From positions 4,402,001-4,466,000 of the forward strand of contig CBDDPL010000004.1 in assembly GCA_965232285.1 (NCBI GenBank): a stretch of 64,000 bases of DNA, given 5' to 3'. Positions 1-8,275 of the stretch are shown piece by piece. The position numbers and the translations under genes were made by a program. This stretch comes from Denitrobaculum sp965232285 (GTDB lineage Bacteria > Pseudomonadota > Alphaproteobacteria > Kiloniellales > Kiloniellaceae). The first letter of the stretch is position 1. Each line of letters opens with the position of its first letter. The notes beneath the pieces are model-generated. The model ran no database searches. It was not told where the DNA came from and saw only the letters and a list, made by a program, of their open reading frames with translations.

Positions 1-61
1 TTCCCTTTTTTTGTGATGTGTGATTCATGGGTTTCCAGGTTTGAATATCTGGGGCCCGGCG

Positions 62-831
62 ATGGCGAAACCTAAGCGATATGAAGTGAGCGCTGCTCAG
101 TGGCGTCGGATTGAAGGACTTTTACCTGGAAAGCCCGGTGATCCCGGCCGCAGCGGCACAGACAACCTGCGCTTCGTCAACGGCGTCCTTTGGGTACTGC
201 GCTCAGGCGCGCACTGGCACGACCTGCCGGAGCGCTACGGCAAGTGGAAGACAGTTCATAAGCGCTTCTCCCGCTGGGCCGAGGCCGGCGTCTGGGAGCG
301 CGTCTTCGAACACCTCATCGACGATCCTGACAACGACTACATCTCGCTCGATTCCAGTCTCGTGCGTGCTCACCAGCAGGCAGCCACCGGCAAGGGTGGC
401 GGCCAAAAAGGGGGGACCAGGCTCTGGGGCGTTCCCGAGGAGGACTGACAACCAAGATCCATATGGCCGTTGACGCTCTCGGCCGGCCTCTGCGCCTCAT
501 CCTCACGCCCGGTCAACGAGGAGATGCACCTCTTGCACAGGCCTTGCTCGAAGGGCTGTCGCCGCGCCGGGTACTGGCTGACAAGGCCTATGATTCAAAC
601 GCCTTGCGCACACTGATCGCAGACATCGGCGCAGAAGCGGTCATACCTTCTAACCCTACGAGAAAGCGTCCAATCCCGTACGATTTCCAGGCCTACAAGA
701 CCCGAAACACCGTCGAACGATGTTTCAACAAGCTCAAACACTTCAGGCGCATCGCAACTCGGTTCGACAGACGCGCAAGACACTTTCTAAGCTTCATACA
801 TATCGCTGCTGCAATACTATGGATGCGATGA
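62..831 (+). CDS. IS5-family DDE transposase, made by -1 frameshift
   Basis: Transposase of the IS5/IS427 type, catalysing movement of the surrounding element. The upstream part (62-448) holds the helix-turn-helix DUF4096-like region and the first catalytic Asp in the motif YISLDSSLVRAHQ. The downstream part (frame of 463-831) holds the second Asp in VLADKAYDS and the Glu in NTVERCFNKLKHFRR. The two parts are joined by a -1 shift at the A5G6 run at 405-415, after which the frame reads GGDQALGRSRGGLTTKIH, the usual family sequence. An in-frame GTG at 20 is possible, but the ATG at 62 starts where family members start. All three DDE residues are present, so the element may be active. Confidence 0.85.
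405..415 (+). other. Programmed -1 frameshift slip site in the transposase
   Basis: A run of five A followed by six G (AAAAAGGGGGG) sits where the zero frame leaves the family consensus and the -1 frame enters it. The -1 frame has no stop from 361 through to the second transposase half. This is the type of slippery site used by IS427-group elements. Slippage by the ribosome is inferred; a sequencing error in the homopolymer is the alternative. Confidence 0.7.
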
Positions 832-1032
832 ATGTCGATTCAGCCTAGAGTGGATTCACGTCTACGCCAGATCGCCTGCGGCAATTCCGTCTCAACTTGA
901 TCTGATCCAGCTTCGCCTGGAAGCCAAGCTGGCCGTCATCTTCTGCCGCCATGATGATCCATATCAAGGAATGCCGGGCCAAGCTGTGAAAAGCTGTCCG
1001 GACTAAAGTTCGTACCGGCTGGAGGCCGTAAG

Positions 1033-1422
1033 ATGTCTGCCCACGATCTGATCATGCAAATTGGCCGCACCGCCCGCCGTCGAATGCGGCAAATGCGGGA
1101 GCTTCGGCAGATTTCGCAGATGGAAGCCCGCCAGTTCGGGGATCTTGCGCTGACCCGCTCAGACCTCATGACCCTTGCGGGCGGCACGGTGGATGCCAGG
1201 GAACGTCTTGAGAAAACGGCAGAAAAACTGGGGATTCCAGCAATAGACCTCAGGCGGGAACGCTGGCGGGCCCTGGATATGGCACGCGCCTGCGCCAACT
1301 GTGAAAGGCGTGGGCTTTGCCGGCGATGGCAGGCTGGCGAGGGAAACCGCGAGGATTATCGCCTCTTTTGTCCAAATGCCGCCGACTTTGCCGAACTGGA
1401 CGCCGAATCGAAGCTTAACTGA
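1033..1422 (+). CDS. Small DUF6455-like cysteine protein with DUF1127-like N-terminus
   Basis: A 129-residue soluble protein of unknown function. The N-terminal half is basic and contains RELRQISQMEARQFGDLALT, which resembles the DUF1127/YjiS helix. The C-terminal half has CANCERRGLCRRW followed by FCPNAADF, the four-cysteine pattern (Cx2Cx5C...C) of DUF6455 proteins, common in Alphaproteobacteria and possibly metal binding. It converges on a second protein of the same cysteine pattern 9 bp away. No function is known; metal or redox binding is an inference from the cysteines. Confidence 0.75.
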   Translation: MSAHDLIMQIGRTARRRMRQMRELRQISQMEARQFGDLALTRSDLMTLAGGTVDARERLEKTAEKLGIPAIDLRRERWRALDMARACANCERRGLCRRWQAGEGNREDYRLFCPNAADFAELDAESKLN

Positions 1423-1431
1423 CGTATTCAG

Positions 1432-1686
1432 TCAAAAATCGGCGCGCAAATTCCGGATACGTGGGGCGTTGGGGCAGAATTCCGGCGGGTCCGCGTGCCG
1501 GCGGCCTTCCGCAAGCCAGGCCCGGCATTTCGCCGTATCCTGGCAGCCGGCGCAGGCAACCACAGCACTCTTGAGCTTCCCCTCCAGCGACCAGTCGAAC
1601 TTCCCGGCTTCAGTCAGGGCATCCGTTTGCGCGAACATTTCACCCATCAGCTCTGCGCGTTCGCCCAACCTTTTGAACAAACCCAT
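1432..1686 (-). CDS. Small DUF6455-like cysteine protein
   Basis: An 84-residue protein of the DUF6455 type, starting MGLFKRLGERAELMGEMF and ending with CAGCQDTAKCRAWL...EFCPNAPRI, so the same Cx2Cx5C...FCPNA pattern as its convergent neighbour but without that neighbour's basic N-terminal region. The start at 1686 is chosen over an upstream TTG because GGGAGAG stands five bases before it and family members begin MGLF. Function unknown; probably cytoplasmic, with cysteines that could bind a metal. Confidence 0.75.
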   Translation of the reverse strand: MGLFKRLGERAELMGEMFAQTDALTEAGKFDWSLEGKLKSAVVACAGCQDTAKCRAWLAEGRRHADPPEFCPNAPRIRNLRADF

Positions 1687-1779
1687 CGCTTCTCTCCCGG
1701 CAGTTTGAGCTTTGGGAGCTTGCGGGGAGGTTGCTAAGGGCGCATTGATCTGGGTCAAGCGCTCACGGGCGCTTGCAAA

Positions 1780-2493
1780 CTATGCGCTGGCGTTAGGTGA
1801 AAGCCCCATGTTCCAGAAGCCGATTTCAAGACGGGTGGCGGAACCGAAGGTGCGTACCAGGGAGCTCCAGCGGCCCGAACGATGCGGGTCACCCCCGATC
1901 CGCGTCGAGGTCACCCGGTCCAATTGGGCCAAAGCGGAGACGACCACCGACTGGTAATCCTCGCCGGCGTAGGTCTCGATCCAGTCACGGTAGGGATTCT
2001 CGGTGAGCTCCATGCCAGTCTGCGCCGCCAGCCTGAGCCCGATCTCGCCGTAACCGGCAACACAGGGCGCAAGCGCCACCAGAAGATCCAGCAGGTCACC
2101 GGACAGGCCGGCATCGAGCACGAAACGGGTGTAGGCCAGGTTTTCCGAAGCCTCGGCCACCTTGGCCATCTCGGTCTCGCTCAGCCCCCACTGGCTGCAA
2201 TACTTGACGTGGAGCTGCATCTCTTCGTTCAGGAGCGCATCCATGGTCGCCGCCGCCTGGCGCATGTCGGCCAGGTTGTCACTCTTATAGACGGCCAAGG
2301 CGTAGGCGCGGCTGAAGTGCATCAGGAAGAGATAGTCCTGCACGAGATAGTGCCGAAAACAGGCTTCAGGTAAGGTTCCGTCACCCAGGCGGCGGACGAA
2401 TTCGTGATCAACGTAGGCGTTCCAGTCCGCCCGGTTCTCCGCCTTGAAAGCCGCGAAGACGCCCTGTTCCCAGCTTGGTGTAAATTCGCCCAT
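1780..2493 (-). CDS. tenA: TenA/thiaminase II family protein
   Basis: All-helical TenA-family protein, 237 residues, matching the usual length. TenA enzymes hydrolyse aminopyrimidine breakdown products of thiamin so that HMP can be salvaged. The family's catalytic Cys is present as Cys144 in ALAPCVAGYGEIG, and the C-terminal Glu is in TRLEIGFW, so it belongs to the TenA_C class that has the nucleophile. The start MGEFTPSWEQ at 2493 is where homologues begin; a longer frame would overlap the ferredoxin. It lies 11 bp downstream of the ferredoxin gene and is probably the last gene of the isc transcript, linking sulfur and thiamin metabolism by context. Confidence 0.85.
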   Translation of the reverse strand: MGEFTPSWEQGVFAAFKAENRADWNAYVDHEFVRRLGDGTLPEACFRHYLVQDYLFLMHFSRAYALAVYKSDNLADMRQAAATMDALLNEEMQLHVKYCSQWGLSETEMAKVAEASENLAYTRFVLDAGLSGDLLDLLVALAPCVAGYGEIGLRLAAQTGMELTENPYRDWIETYAGEDYQSVVVSALAQLDRVTSTRIGGDPHRSGRWSSLVRTFGSATRLEIGFWNMGLSPNASA

Positions 2494-2504
2494 ATCTAAA
2501 CGAC

Positions 2505-2837
2505 TCAATCCATCAGCATGTTGGGCGAGGCGCCGGGCAGCGCAACGGTGAGCCCGTCGAGAGCCTCTGTAATGATCAATTGGCACCCCAGGCGAGAGGT
2601 CCGCGTCAGGCCGAAGGCGAGGTCGAGCATATCCTCTTCATCCTCGCTGGCCTCCTGGAGCTTGTCATACCAATCGGGGTCCACCACCACATGACAGGTC
2701 GCACAGGCCAGTGAGCCTTCGCAGGCACCTTCGATGTCGACGTTATTGCGATGTGCGATTTCCAGCACCGAGAGCCCGAGAGGTGCATCGACCTCCTTAC
2801 GGTTACCTCCTCTCTCGATGAACACCATCTTCGGCAT
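2505..2837 (-). CDS. fdx: Adrenodoxin-type 2Fe-2S ferredoxin
   Basis: A 110-residue [2Fe-2S] ferredoxin of the ISC/adrenodoxin class, which supplies electrons during iron-sulfur cluster assembly and to other oxidoreductases. Ligands are Cys39, Cys45, Cys48 and Cys85 (Cx5Cx2C...C), in GACEGSLACATC and RLGCQ. The acidic helix DWYDKLQEASEDEEDML between them is typical of the class. GAGGAG stands nine bases before the ATG. It follows iscS by 132 bp and precedes tenA by 11 bp. The scaffold and chaperone genes (iscU, hscAB) that normally separate iscS from fdx are absent here. Confidence 0.9.
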   Translation of the reverse strand: MPKMVFIERGGNRKEVDAPLGLSVLEIAHRNNVDIEGACEGSLACATCHVVVDPDWYDKLQEASEDEEDMLDLAFGLTRTSRLGCQLIITEALDGLTVALPGASPNMLMD

Positions 2838-2969
2838 GCAGCCAAACTCCTCTTTTCGTCTCGTGACCCGCGGAAACCGGAACGCTTATTAGAGGCTCGC
2901 TGACGGAAAGGCGAGCGATCTCTCGTCTTTGCTCCAAAAAACCCGCAAATTAACCATGAAAACGCAACT

Positions 2970-4205
2970 TTAACCCTGCGCTCTGATCTTCCTCACCGCT
3001 TCCACCAGCATCTGCGTCGCCACCTCGATCTCACCGGCGCTGTTGAAACGTCCGACGCCGATACGCAGGCTGCCCCGTGCCAAATCCTCACTGACACCAA
3101 GGGCTTGCAGAACGTAAGAGGGTTCCACGGAGGCTGAGGTGCAGGCGGAGCCTGTCGACAGACAGAGTCGCGGCACGGCACGCAGAAGATCCGGAGCCTC
3201 AACGCCTTCGAAGGCAAGATTGAGGTTCCCTGCAAGCCGCCGGCTCGGATGTCCGTTCAGGTGAACGCCCGGCAGGGCTTCGCAAAGTCCCTGATAGAGC
3301 TGCGCGGTCAGCGCGCCGACGCGTTCGCTCTCCTCGGCCAGTTCTTCGCGTGCGATCCGGGCCGCCTCACCGAACCCCACACAGAGCGGCGCCGGCAAAG
3401 TTCCGGAGCGCAGACCCCGCTCTTGCCCGCCGCCGTCGAGTTCCGCCTCAAGGCGTACACGGGGCCGGCGGCGCACGTAGAGTGCGCCGATGCCCATCGG
3501 GCCATAGACCTTGTGGGCGGAAATCGACAGCAGATCGATCGCCGTCTCGCGAAGATTGATCGGAATCTTGCCGATCGCCTGGGCCGCGTCACAGTGAAAA
3601 TAGGCTCCGGCTTCCCGGCAGATCGCCGCGATTTCGTCGAGGGGCTGGAGGACGCCAATCTCATTGTTGGCCGCCATGATCGAGACGACCGCCGTCTCTT
3701 CGTTCACCGCCCCGGCAAGCGCATCCAGATCGATCAGGCCATCGGGATGGACGGGCAGAAAGGTGACGCGATGTCCCTCCCGCTCGAGCCGCCGCGCCGA
3801 TTCCAGGACGCACTTGTGTTCAGTCGCAACCGTGACGACGTGGGGTTTGCGGTCCCTGTGAAAGCGGGCGGCGCCCTTGATCGCCAGGTTGTTCGCCTCC
3901 GTGGCGCCGGAAGTGAAGACGATTTCGCGCGCTTCGGCGCCGATCAGCTCCGCCACCTGCGCCCGCGCCTGCTCTACGGCGTCTTCCGCATCCCAGCCGT
4001 AGCTATGGTCGGCAGAGTGAGGGTTCCCGAATTTTTCGGAAAAGTAGGGCAGCATGGCCTCGACCACCCGCGGGTCGGTGGGCGTCGTGGCCTGATTGTC
4101 GAGATAGATCGATGCGCTCACCCGATTGGGCTCGGATGCAACCGGCGCGTCGTCCACAGCGGATTCCGCCTTTTCCGTCACGTCAATATCGATGTCCTGG
4201 GACAA
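2970..4205 (-). CDS. iscS: Cysteine desulfurase IscS
   Basis: PLP-dependent desulfurase that takes sulfur from L-cysteine to make a persulfide for Fe-S clusters and thio-cofactors; 411 residues. The catalytic Cys355 is in LSTGSACTSASVEPSYVLQ, the IscS-type loop, and the PLP lysine is Lys232 in SISAHKVYGP. The start is a TTG at 4205, because AAGGAG lies six bases before it and any upstream start would run into the preceding gene. The first 30 residues are an acidic extension before the conserved IYLDNQATTP. It follows a second desulfurase by 10 bp and is in the iscR operon, so expression should follow Fe-S status. Confidence 0.92.
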   Translation of the reverse strand: MSQDIDIDVTEKAESAVDDAPVASEPNRVSASIYLDNQATTPTDPRVVEAMLPYFSEKFGNPHSADHSYGWDAEDAVEQARAQVAELIGAEAREIVFTSGATEANNLAIKGAARFHRDRKPHVVTVATEHKCVLESARRLEREGHRVTFLPVHPDGLIDLDALAGAVNEETAVVSIMAANNEIGVLQPLDEIAAICREAGAYFHCDAAQAIGKIPINLRETAIDLLSISAHKVYGPMGIGALYVRRRPRVRLEAELDGGGQERGLRSGTLPAPLCVGFGEAARIAREELAEESERVGALTAQLYQGLCEALPGVHLNGHPSRRLAGNLNLAFEGVEAPDLLRAVPRLCLSTGSACTSASVEPSYVLQALGVSEDLARGSLRIGVGRFNSAGEIEVATQMLVEAVRKIRAQG

Positions 4206-4215
4206 TACACACTCC

Positions 4216-5355
4216 TTAAGCGACGGAACTGACCGACAGATCGGCAGACGTCTGCGATCCCTTGTGGCGCTGAAGTAAAGTGGCCCAAGCCTCGACCAAA
4301 ACATCAAGGTCTTCGGCTTCGCTGGACCAGCCCAAGCTCACCCGGATCGCGGTGGAGGCGACCGCATCCGCCACCCCCATCGCCCTGAGCACGTGGGAGG
4401 ACTGAACCTTCCCTGAAGAACAGGCCGAGCCGGAACTGACCGCAACACCAGCCAGGTCGAGCGCCATCAGTTGGGTCTCCGCGGGCACGCCGGGCATGGT
4501 CAGGCAACTGGTGTTGGGCAGGCGTTCGACGCCGCGCCCAAAGATGACGGTTTCCGGCGACAGCGTGAGAATCTGGCGTTCGAAATCATCGCGCCAGTCC
4601 GACAGCGACCGGGCCTTAGGCAACTGCGCCTGGGCGCGTTCCGCCGCAACGCCGAAACCGGCGCAGCCCGCCACATTTTCCGTGCCCGCGCGCCGGCGCC
4701 GCTCCTGCCCGCCACCGTGAAGCAACGGCGTCACCTCCACGCCCGGGGCCAGAACCAAGGCCCCGATGCCCTGAGGACCGCCGATCTTGTGGGCCGAGAG
4801 CGTCAGCATATCGACACCGAGTTCCGACAGATCAATCGGCAGCTTGCCGGCCGCCTGCACCGCGTCACAATGGACCAACGCACCGGCTTTGCGGGCCATG
4901 GCGGCCGCTTCGGCCACCGGCTGCACGACGCCGGTTTCATTGTTCGCCAGCATCAGGGAAACCAGGGCCGGCCTGGCATCCTGCGCCAGAAGTTCCGCCA
5001 GCTTCTCGAGATCGACGACGCCCTCGGGGGTCAGGGGCACGGACAATGCCGCAGGCGCCGCCTGGAGCACAGAGTCGTGCTCACCAGCGCTCACGAGAAC
5101 GCGCTGCCTGCCGCTGCCCTTCAGGGCAAGATTATTGGCTTCCGTGCCGCCTGAGGTGAAGATCACGTCCTGGCTGCGTCCGCCCACGAGCGTCGCCACT
5201 GACCGGCGGGCGCCCTCGACCAGTCGCCGGGCATCCCGGCCCGGGCCATGCACCGAGGAAGGATTGCCAAGCGTCCGCATGGCGGCACTCACGGCCTCGA
5301 TCACCTCGGGACGGATCGGGGCGGTCGCGTTGAAATCCAGATAGTGCCGGCGCAT
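4216..5355 (-). CDS. Second cysteine desulfurase (NifS/IscS-like)
   Basis: A 379-residue PLP-dependent desulfurase paralogous to the downstream IscS. It begins MRRHYLDFNATAPIRPEV, has the PLP lysine in TLSAHKIGGPQGIGA, and Cys312 in SSGSACSSGKVQSSHVL. The cysteine loop differs from that of IscS (SSGKV for TSASV), the form common in the tandem pair found beside iscR in Alphaproteobacteria. It lies 40 bp after iscR and 10 bp before iscS. Having two desulfurases in one transcript suggests separate acceptors (for example Suf-type machinery elsewhere), which is inference. Confidence 0.88.
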   Translation of the reverse strand: MRRHYLDFNATAPIRPEVIEAVSAAMRTLGNPSSVHGPGRDARRLVEGARRSVATLVGGRSQDVIFTSGGTEANNLALKGSGRQRVLVSAGEHDSVLQAAPAALSVPLTPEGVVDLEKLAELLAQDARPALVSLMLANNETGVVQPVAEAAAMARKAGALVHCDAVQAAGKLPIDLSELGVDMLTLSAHKIGGPQGIGALVLAPGVEVTPLLHGGGQERRRRAGTENVAGCAGFGVAAERAQAQLPKARSLSDWRDDFERQILTLSPETVIFGRGVERLPNTSCLTMPGVPAETQLMALDLAGVAVSSGSACSSGKVQSSHVLRAMGVADAVASTAIRVSLGWSSEAEDLDVLVEAWATLLQRHKGSQTSADLSVSSVA

Positions 5356-5395
5356 TTACTCGCCCCGCTGATCGCGCGTCATGATCCGCTCGTCC

Positions 5396-5941
5396 TCATT
5401 CGGCGGCATGGGCGGGATCTGTATCCTGAGCTCCGTCATCCGCGGACCCGCAGGAGGGCGCGCCGAAACAGGCCGCATCGAAAAGGCCGCTGGTTCCGAG
5501 CACCCGGCGCGCCACCACGTCGGCTACGCTGACCGAGTTCAGATAGAGATAGATCTGGTTGCCAAGCTCTTCCCAAAGGTCGTGGGTCAGGCAACGACTG
5601 CTGTTCCCCCGGCAACCCACCGGCTGACCGGGCATACAGCGGGTGGCCCGGATCGGTTCATCGACCGCCAGAATGATGTCGGCGATGCGGGTGTCTTCCG
5701 CCGAGCGGGCCAGCAGATAGCCGCCGCCGGGCCCTCGGACCGATTTTACCAGCGCGCCCCGCCGGAGTTTTGCGAAGAGCTGCTCGAGATAAGAGAGGGA
5801 AATTTCCTGCCGATCCGCGATTTCGGCCAGGGGCACCGGACGGCGCTTGGCTTTGCTGCTCCCCTTAACCGTTTCCTCGCAGTTGGCTGCAAGGTCCACC
5901 ATCGCCATGACGGCGTAGCGCCCTTTTGTGTTTAGCTTCAC
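5396..5941 (-). CDS. iscR: Rrf2-family Fe-S regulator IscR
   Basis: Transcriptional regulator that senses [2Fe-2S] status and represses the isc genes when clusters are plentiful. The 181-residue protein starts MKLNTKGRYAVMAMVDLA and has the Rrf2 winged helix with VRGPGGGYLLAR. The cluster ligands are Cys102, Cys110, Cys117 and His120 (RCMPGQPVGC...RCLTH), matching the three cysteines and histidine of known IscR. It is the first gene of the leftward operon and about 240 bp downstream of a promoter carrying an IscR-type site, so it is probably autoregulated. Confidence 0.93.
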   Translation of the reverse strand: MKLNTKGRYAVMAMVDLAANCEETVKGSSKAKRRPVPLAEIADRQEISLSYLEQLFAKLRRGALVKSVRGPGGGYLLARSAEDTRIADIILAVDEPIRATRCMPGQPVGCRGNSSRCLTHDLWEELGNQIYLYLNSVSVADVVARRVLGTSGLFDAACFGAPSCGSADDGAQDTDPAHAAE

Positions 5942-6178
5942 CGCACGCCTCTCTTTCGAGCTTCGAACCCGCCGGATACGTCAGACAGAGCCCTCTTAGG
6001 GTCCTTGAGCCCTCTGCAGAAAACCCTCAAGGGGCCCGAGACCTATTCTCTTGCCCTGCAGCCTCTTAGACCCTTGAACATGGCTCTATCCCTCGTGCTA
6101 TGATGCGCGCTTGGTTCCGGACATTGGCCTTTACCAGCCGCTTGCCTGTCGGCCGACAGCACAAGAATGTGTTCTGGC

Positions 6179-6211
6179 GATATAGTAAACCTGACTAGAG
6201 AGGTCAAGTAT
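6179..6211 (-). promoter_or_regulatory. isc operon promoter overlapped by an IscR type-1-like box
   Basis: On the minus strand TTGACC (6207-6202) and TATATC (6184-6179) are separated by 17 bases and point towards iscR. The 25 bases at 6187-6211 match the E. coli type-1 IscR consensus (ATASYYGACT, then RWWWYAGTCRRSTAT) at 20 of 25 positions, with arms CCTGACT and GGTCAAG on the plus strand. The box covers the -35 and spacer, which fits repression. Consensus recalled from E. coli; binding is inferred. A leader of about 230 bases follows and includes a 7-bp inverted repeat (6003-6009 with 6026-6032). Confidence 0.7.
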
Positions 6212-6318
6212 AGCGCTTTTTCTCACACAAACCGGGGATTTTTTAACCTAGGCACCCACTGGGTTAAATCCACGCTGCCGAGCCGCACAGAGAGACTATG
6301 ACAAGGAATATTGGCTAG

Positions 6319-6984
6319 ATGCCAGACGTGATCATTAACGGCCCTGAAGGTCGACTAGAGGGACGCTATCAACACAATAAGTCCCCCAATGCCCCAATCG
6401 CCCTTATGTTACAGCCGCATCCGCAGCATGGCGGCACGATGAACAACAAGGTGGTCTACACCCTGTTCCATGCCTTCGCGCGGCAAGGCTTTTCGGTTCT
6501 GCGCTTCAACTTTCGCGGCGTCGGCCGCTCGCAGGGGGTTTTTGACCGGGGCGAGGGCGAGCTCTCCGATGCCGCCTCCGCGCTCGACTGGCTCCAGTCG
6601 GTGAACGAGAACGCCTCGGCCTGCTGGATCGCCGGTTTCTCCTTCGGCGCCTGGATCGGCATGCAGCTTCTGATGCGCCGGCCTGAGATCAACGGCTTCG
6701 TGTCGATCGCGCCGCCGGCGAACATGCATGACTTCACCTTTCTGGCGCCCTGCCCCTCGTCCGGCCTGATCCTGCAGGGCGATCAGGACGACATCGTCCC
6801 CGAACCCTCCGTGGCGAAGCTGGTCGACAAGCTTTCCAGCCAGAGGGGCATTTCCATCGACTATCGCGTCCTGAATGGTGCCGGACATTTCTTCGGCGAC
6901 CAGATGGACGAACTGAACGGCCACCTGGACGATTACCTCAACAAGGCCTTGAACGAGGGAGATCAGGCAGCCGCGGCCCGCTGA
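6319..6984 (+). CDS. Alpha/beta hydrolase (COG2945-like)
   Basis: A 221-residue cytoplasmic alpha/beta-hydrolase-fold protein. The nucleophile elbow is GFSFGAW (Ser in FSFG), preceded by the oxyanion region LMLQPHPQHGGTMNN and followed by an acid in LQGDQDDIVP and a His in LNGAGHFF. The family is found beside iscR in many Alphaproteobacteria, divergently as here, but the substrate is unknown. It shares the 377-bp divergent region with iscR, so the Fe-S regulated promoter region could affect it. Confidence 0.85.
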   Translation: MPDVIINGPEGRLEGRYQHNKSPNAPIALMLQPHPQHGGTMNNKVVYTLFHAFARQGFSVLRFNFRGVGRSQGVFDRGEGELSDAASALDWLQSVNENASACWIAGFSFGAWIGMQLLMRRPEINGFVSIAPPANMHDFTFLAPCPSSGLILQGDQDDIVPEPSVAKLVDKLSSQRGISIDYRVLNGAGHFFGDQMDELNGHLDDYLNKALNEGDQAAAAR

Positions 6985-7015
6985 CGGTCAAAGGCGACGC
7001 TCAAAGCTCTGCCCG

Positions 7016-8104
7016 TCAGGCGGCGGCGAAACGGCCGCCGCTGGTCGGCTGTGTGACACCCGTCGTTCCGGGCAGCGAAAGAGGCAGCCCCAGACGGGAC
7101 CGGACCGCGAGGAAGGCGAAGGCCTGCGCTTCAAGCGCGTCCCCGTCCCAACCCACCGCTTCGACCGGCTCGACCGGCACACCCAGTTCCCGGGCAAGCA
7201 TCGCCATCAGGGTCGGATTGTGACGTCCGCCGCCGGTTACCAGCCAGCGCCTTGGCGGGACCGGCAGTTGCGGCACGACGCGGGCAACGGCCGCAGCCGT
7301 AAAGGCCGTCAGGGTCGCGGCTCCGTCCTCCAGTGAGAGTTTCTCAACGGCAGTCGGATCAAAATCATCCCGGTCCAGGGACTTGGGCAGCTTCTGGTCG
7401 AAGTAGGGGTGGTCGAGCAACTGCGCCAGGACCTCAGGGCTAACGCTTCCCGCAGCGGCGAGCGCCCCGTCCTCATCCATCGGCCGGCCACTGTGGCGCT
7501 CGACCCAGTCGTTGATCAGGGCGTTCCCCGGCCCCGTATCGCAGGCCAGCAGTTCCTCTTCGGCCATACCGATCCAGGTTACATTGGCGACACCGCCGAC
7601 GTTGAGAACGGCCAACGGCTTTTCGAGATCCCTGGCCAGGGCGGCGTGAAACAGAGGGGCGAAGGGCGCGCCCTGACCGCCCAGCGAAACGTCGCGGGAG
7701 CGGAAGTCCCCCACCACATCGACCCCCGTCTCCCGGGCCAGAAGCGCCGGATCGCCGATCTGCCAGGTACGGCCCTGATCCGGAGCATGAAAGATGGTGT
7801 GGCCGTGAAAGCCGATCAAAGCGACTTGATCCCGGTTGAGGCCGGCTTCGCCCAGCAGACGCTCAACCGTCTGCGCGTGGTGCAACGTTAAATCCCATTC
7901 GACCGCCTCGACCGTCTCGGGCGCCTGCTGTCCGCCCAGAATCGCGCGCAAGCGGGCTCGAAAAGCCTCGTCGTAGGCTTCCGTCAGCCGGGGGCCGAAA
8001 TCAAGCACGCGCTGGCCATCGCTTTTCAGGAGCGCCGCGTCGATCCCGTCCAGGGAGGTGCCGCTCATCAGTCCGACGGTCCAGAATTCGGCAAAATTGC
8101 GCAT
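7016..8104 (-). CDS. anmK: Anhydro-N-acetylmuramic acid kinase
   Basis: AnmK converts 1,6-anhydro-MurNAc released during murein recycling into MurNAc-6-phosphate, using ATP and water. The 362-residue length is normal. The N-terminal ATP motif is VGLMSGTSLDGIDAAL, and FHGHTIFHAP, GDFRSRDVSLGGQGAPFAP and VTGGGRHNPTLM are the other characteristic blocks. It is convergent with the hydrolase gene and divergent from tyrS, the same anmK/tyrS arrangement seen in many Alphaproteobacteria. Confidence 0.93.
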   Translation of the reverse strand: MRNFAEFWTVGLMSGTSLDGIDAALLKSDGQRVLDFGPRLTEAYDEAFRARLRAILGGQQAPETVEAVEWDLTLHHAQTVERLLGEAGLNRDQVALIGFHGHTIFHAPDQGRTWQIGDPALLARETGVDVVGDFRSRDVSLGGQGAPFAPLFHAALARDLEKPLAVLNVGGVANVTWIGMAEEELLACDTGPGNALINDWVERHSGRPMDEDGALAAAGSVSPEVLAQLLDHPYFDQKLPKSLDRDDFDPTAVEKLSLEDGAATLTAFTAAAVARVVPQLPVPPRRWLVTGGGRHNPTLMAMLARELGVPVEPVEAVGWDGDALEAQAFAFLAVRSRLGLPLSLPGTTGVTQPTSGGRFAAA

Positions 8105-8275
8105 GAAACCCCGCTGGCAACTGGTCTATTTGAGAACTTGTGGTGATTGTGTTAAATCGGCCCGCCCAGGGCAAGGTATCAGGCCCGAGACCCCAGGCTT
8201 CAGATATGAAGCAGTCTGGTTTCAGAAGCCTTTACACCGGCGCCCGCCAACCGAAAAACCAGTAGAACCAGGATC

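Larger units (their letters stand above)
1..870 (+). mobile_element. IS5-family insertion sequence (IS427-like)
   Basis: The segment is almost filled by an IS5-family transposase split over two frames, which is the organisation of the IS427 group. The element should be about 0.85 kb. I could not define the terminal inverted repeats: the left end may lie at or before the first base, and the right end is expected within about 40 bp after the transposase stop at 831. Neither flank shows a convincing target duplication. Boundaries are approximate; the family call rests on the protein. Confidence 0.7.

Noticed and set aside
14..870. Terminal inverted repeats of the insertion sequence
   Set aside because: Only partial matches around ATTCAT at both sides; not good enough to set the ends.
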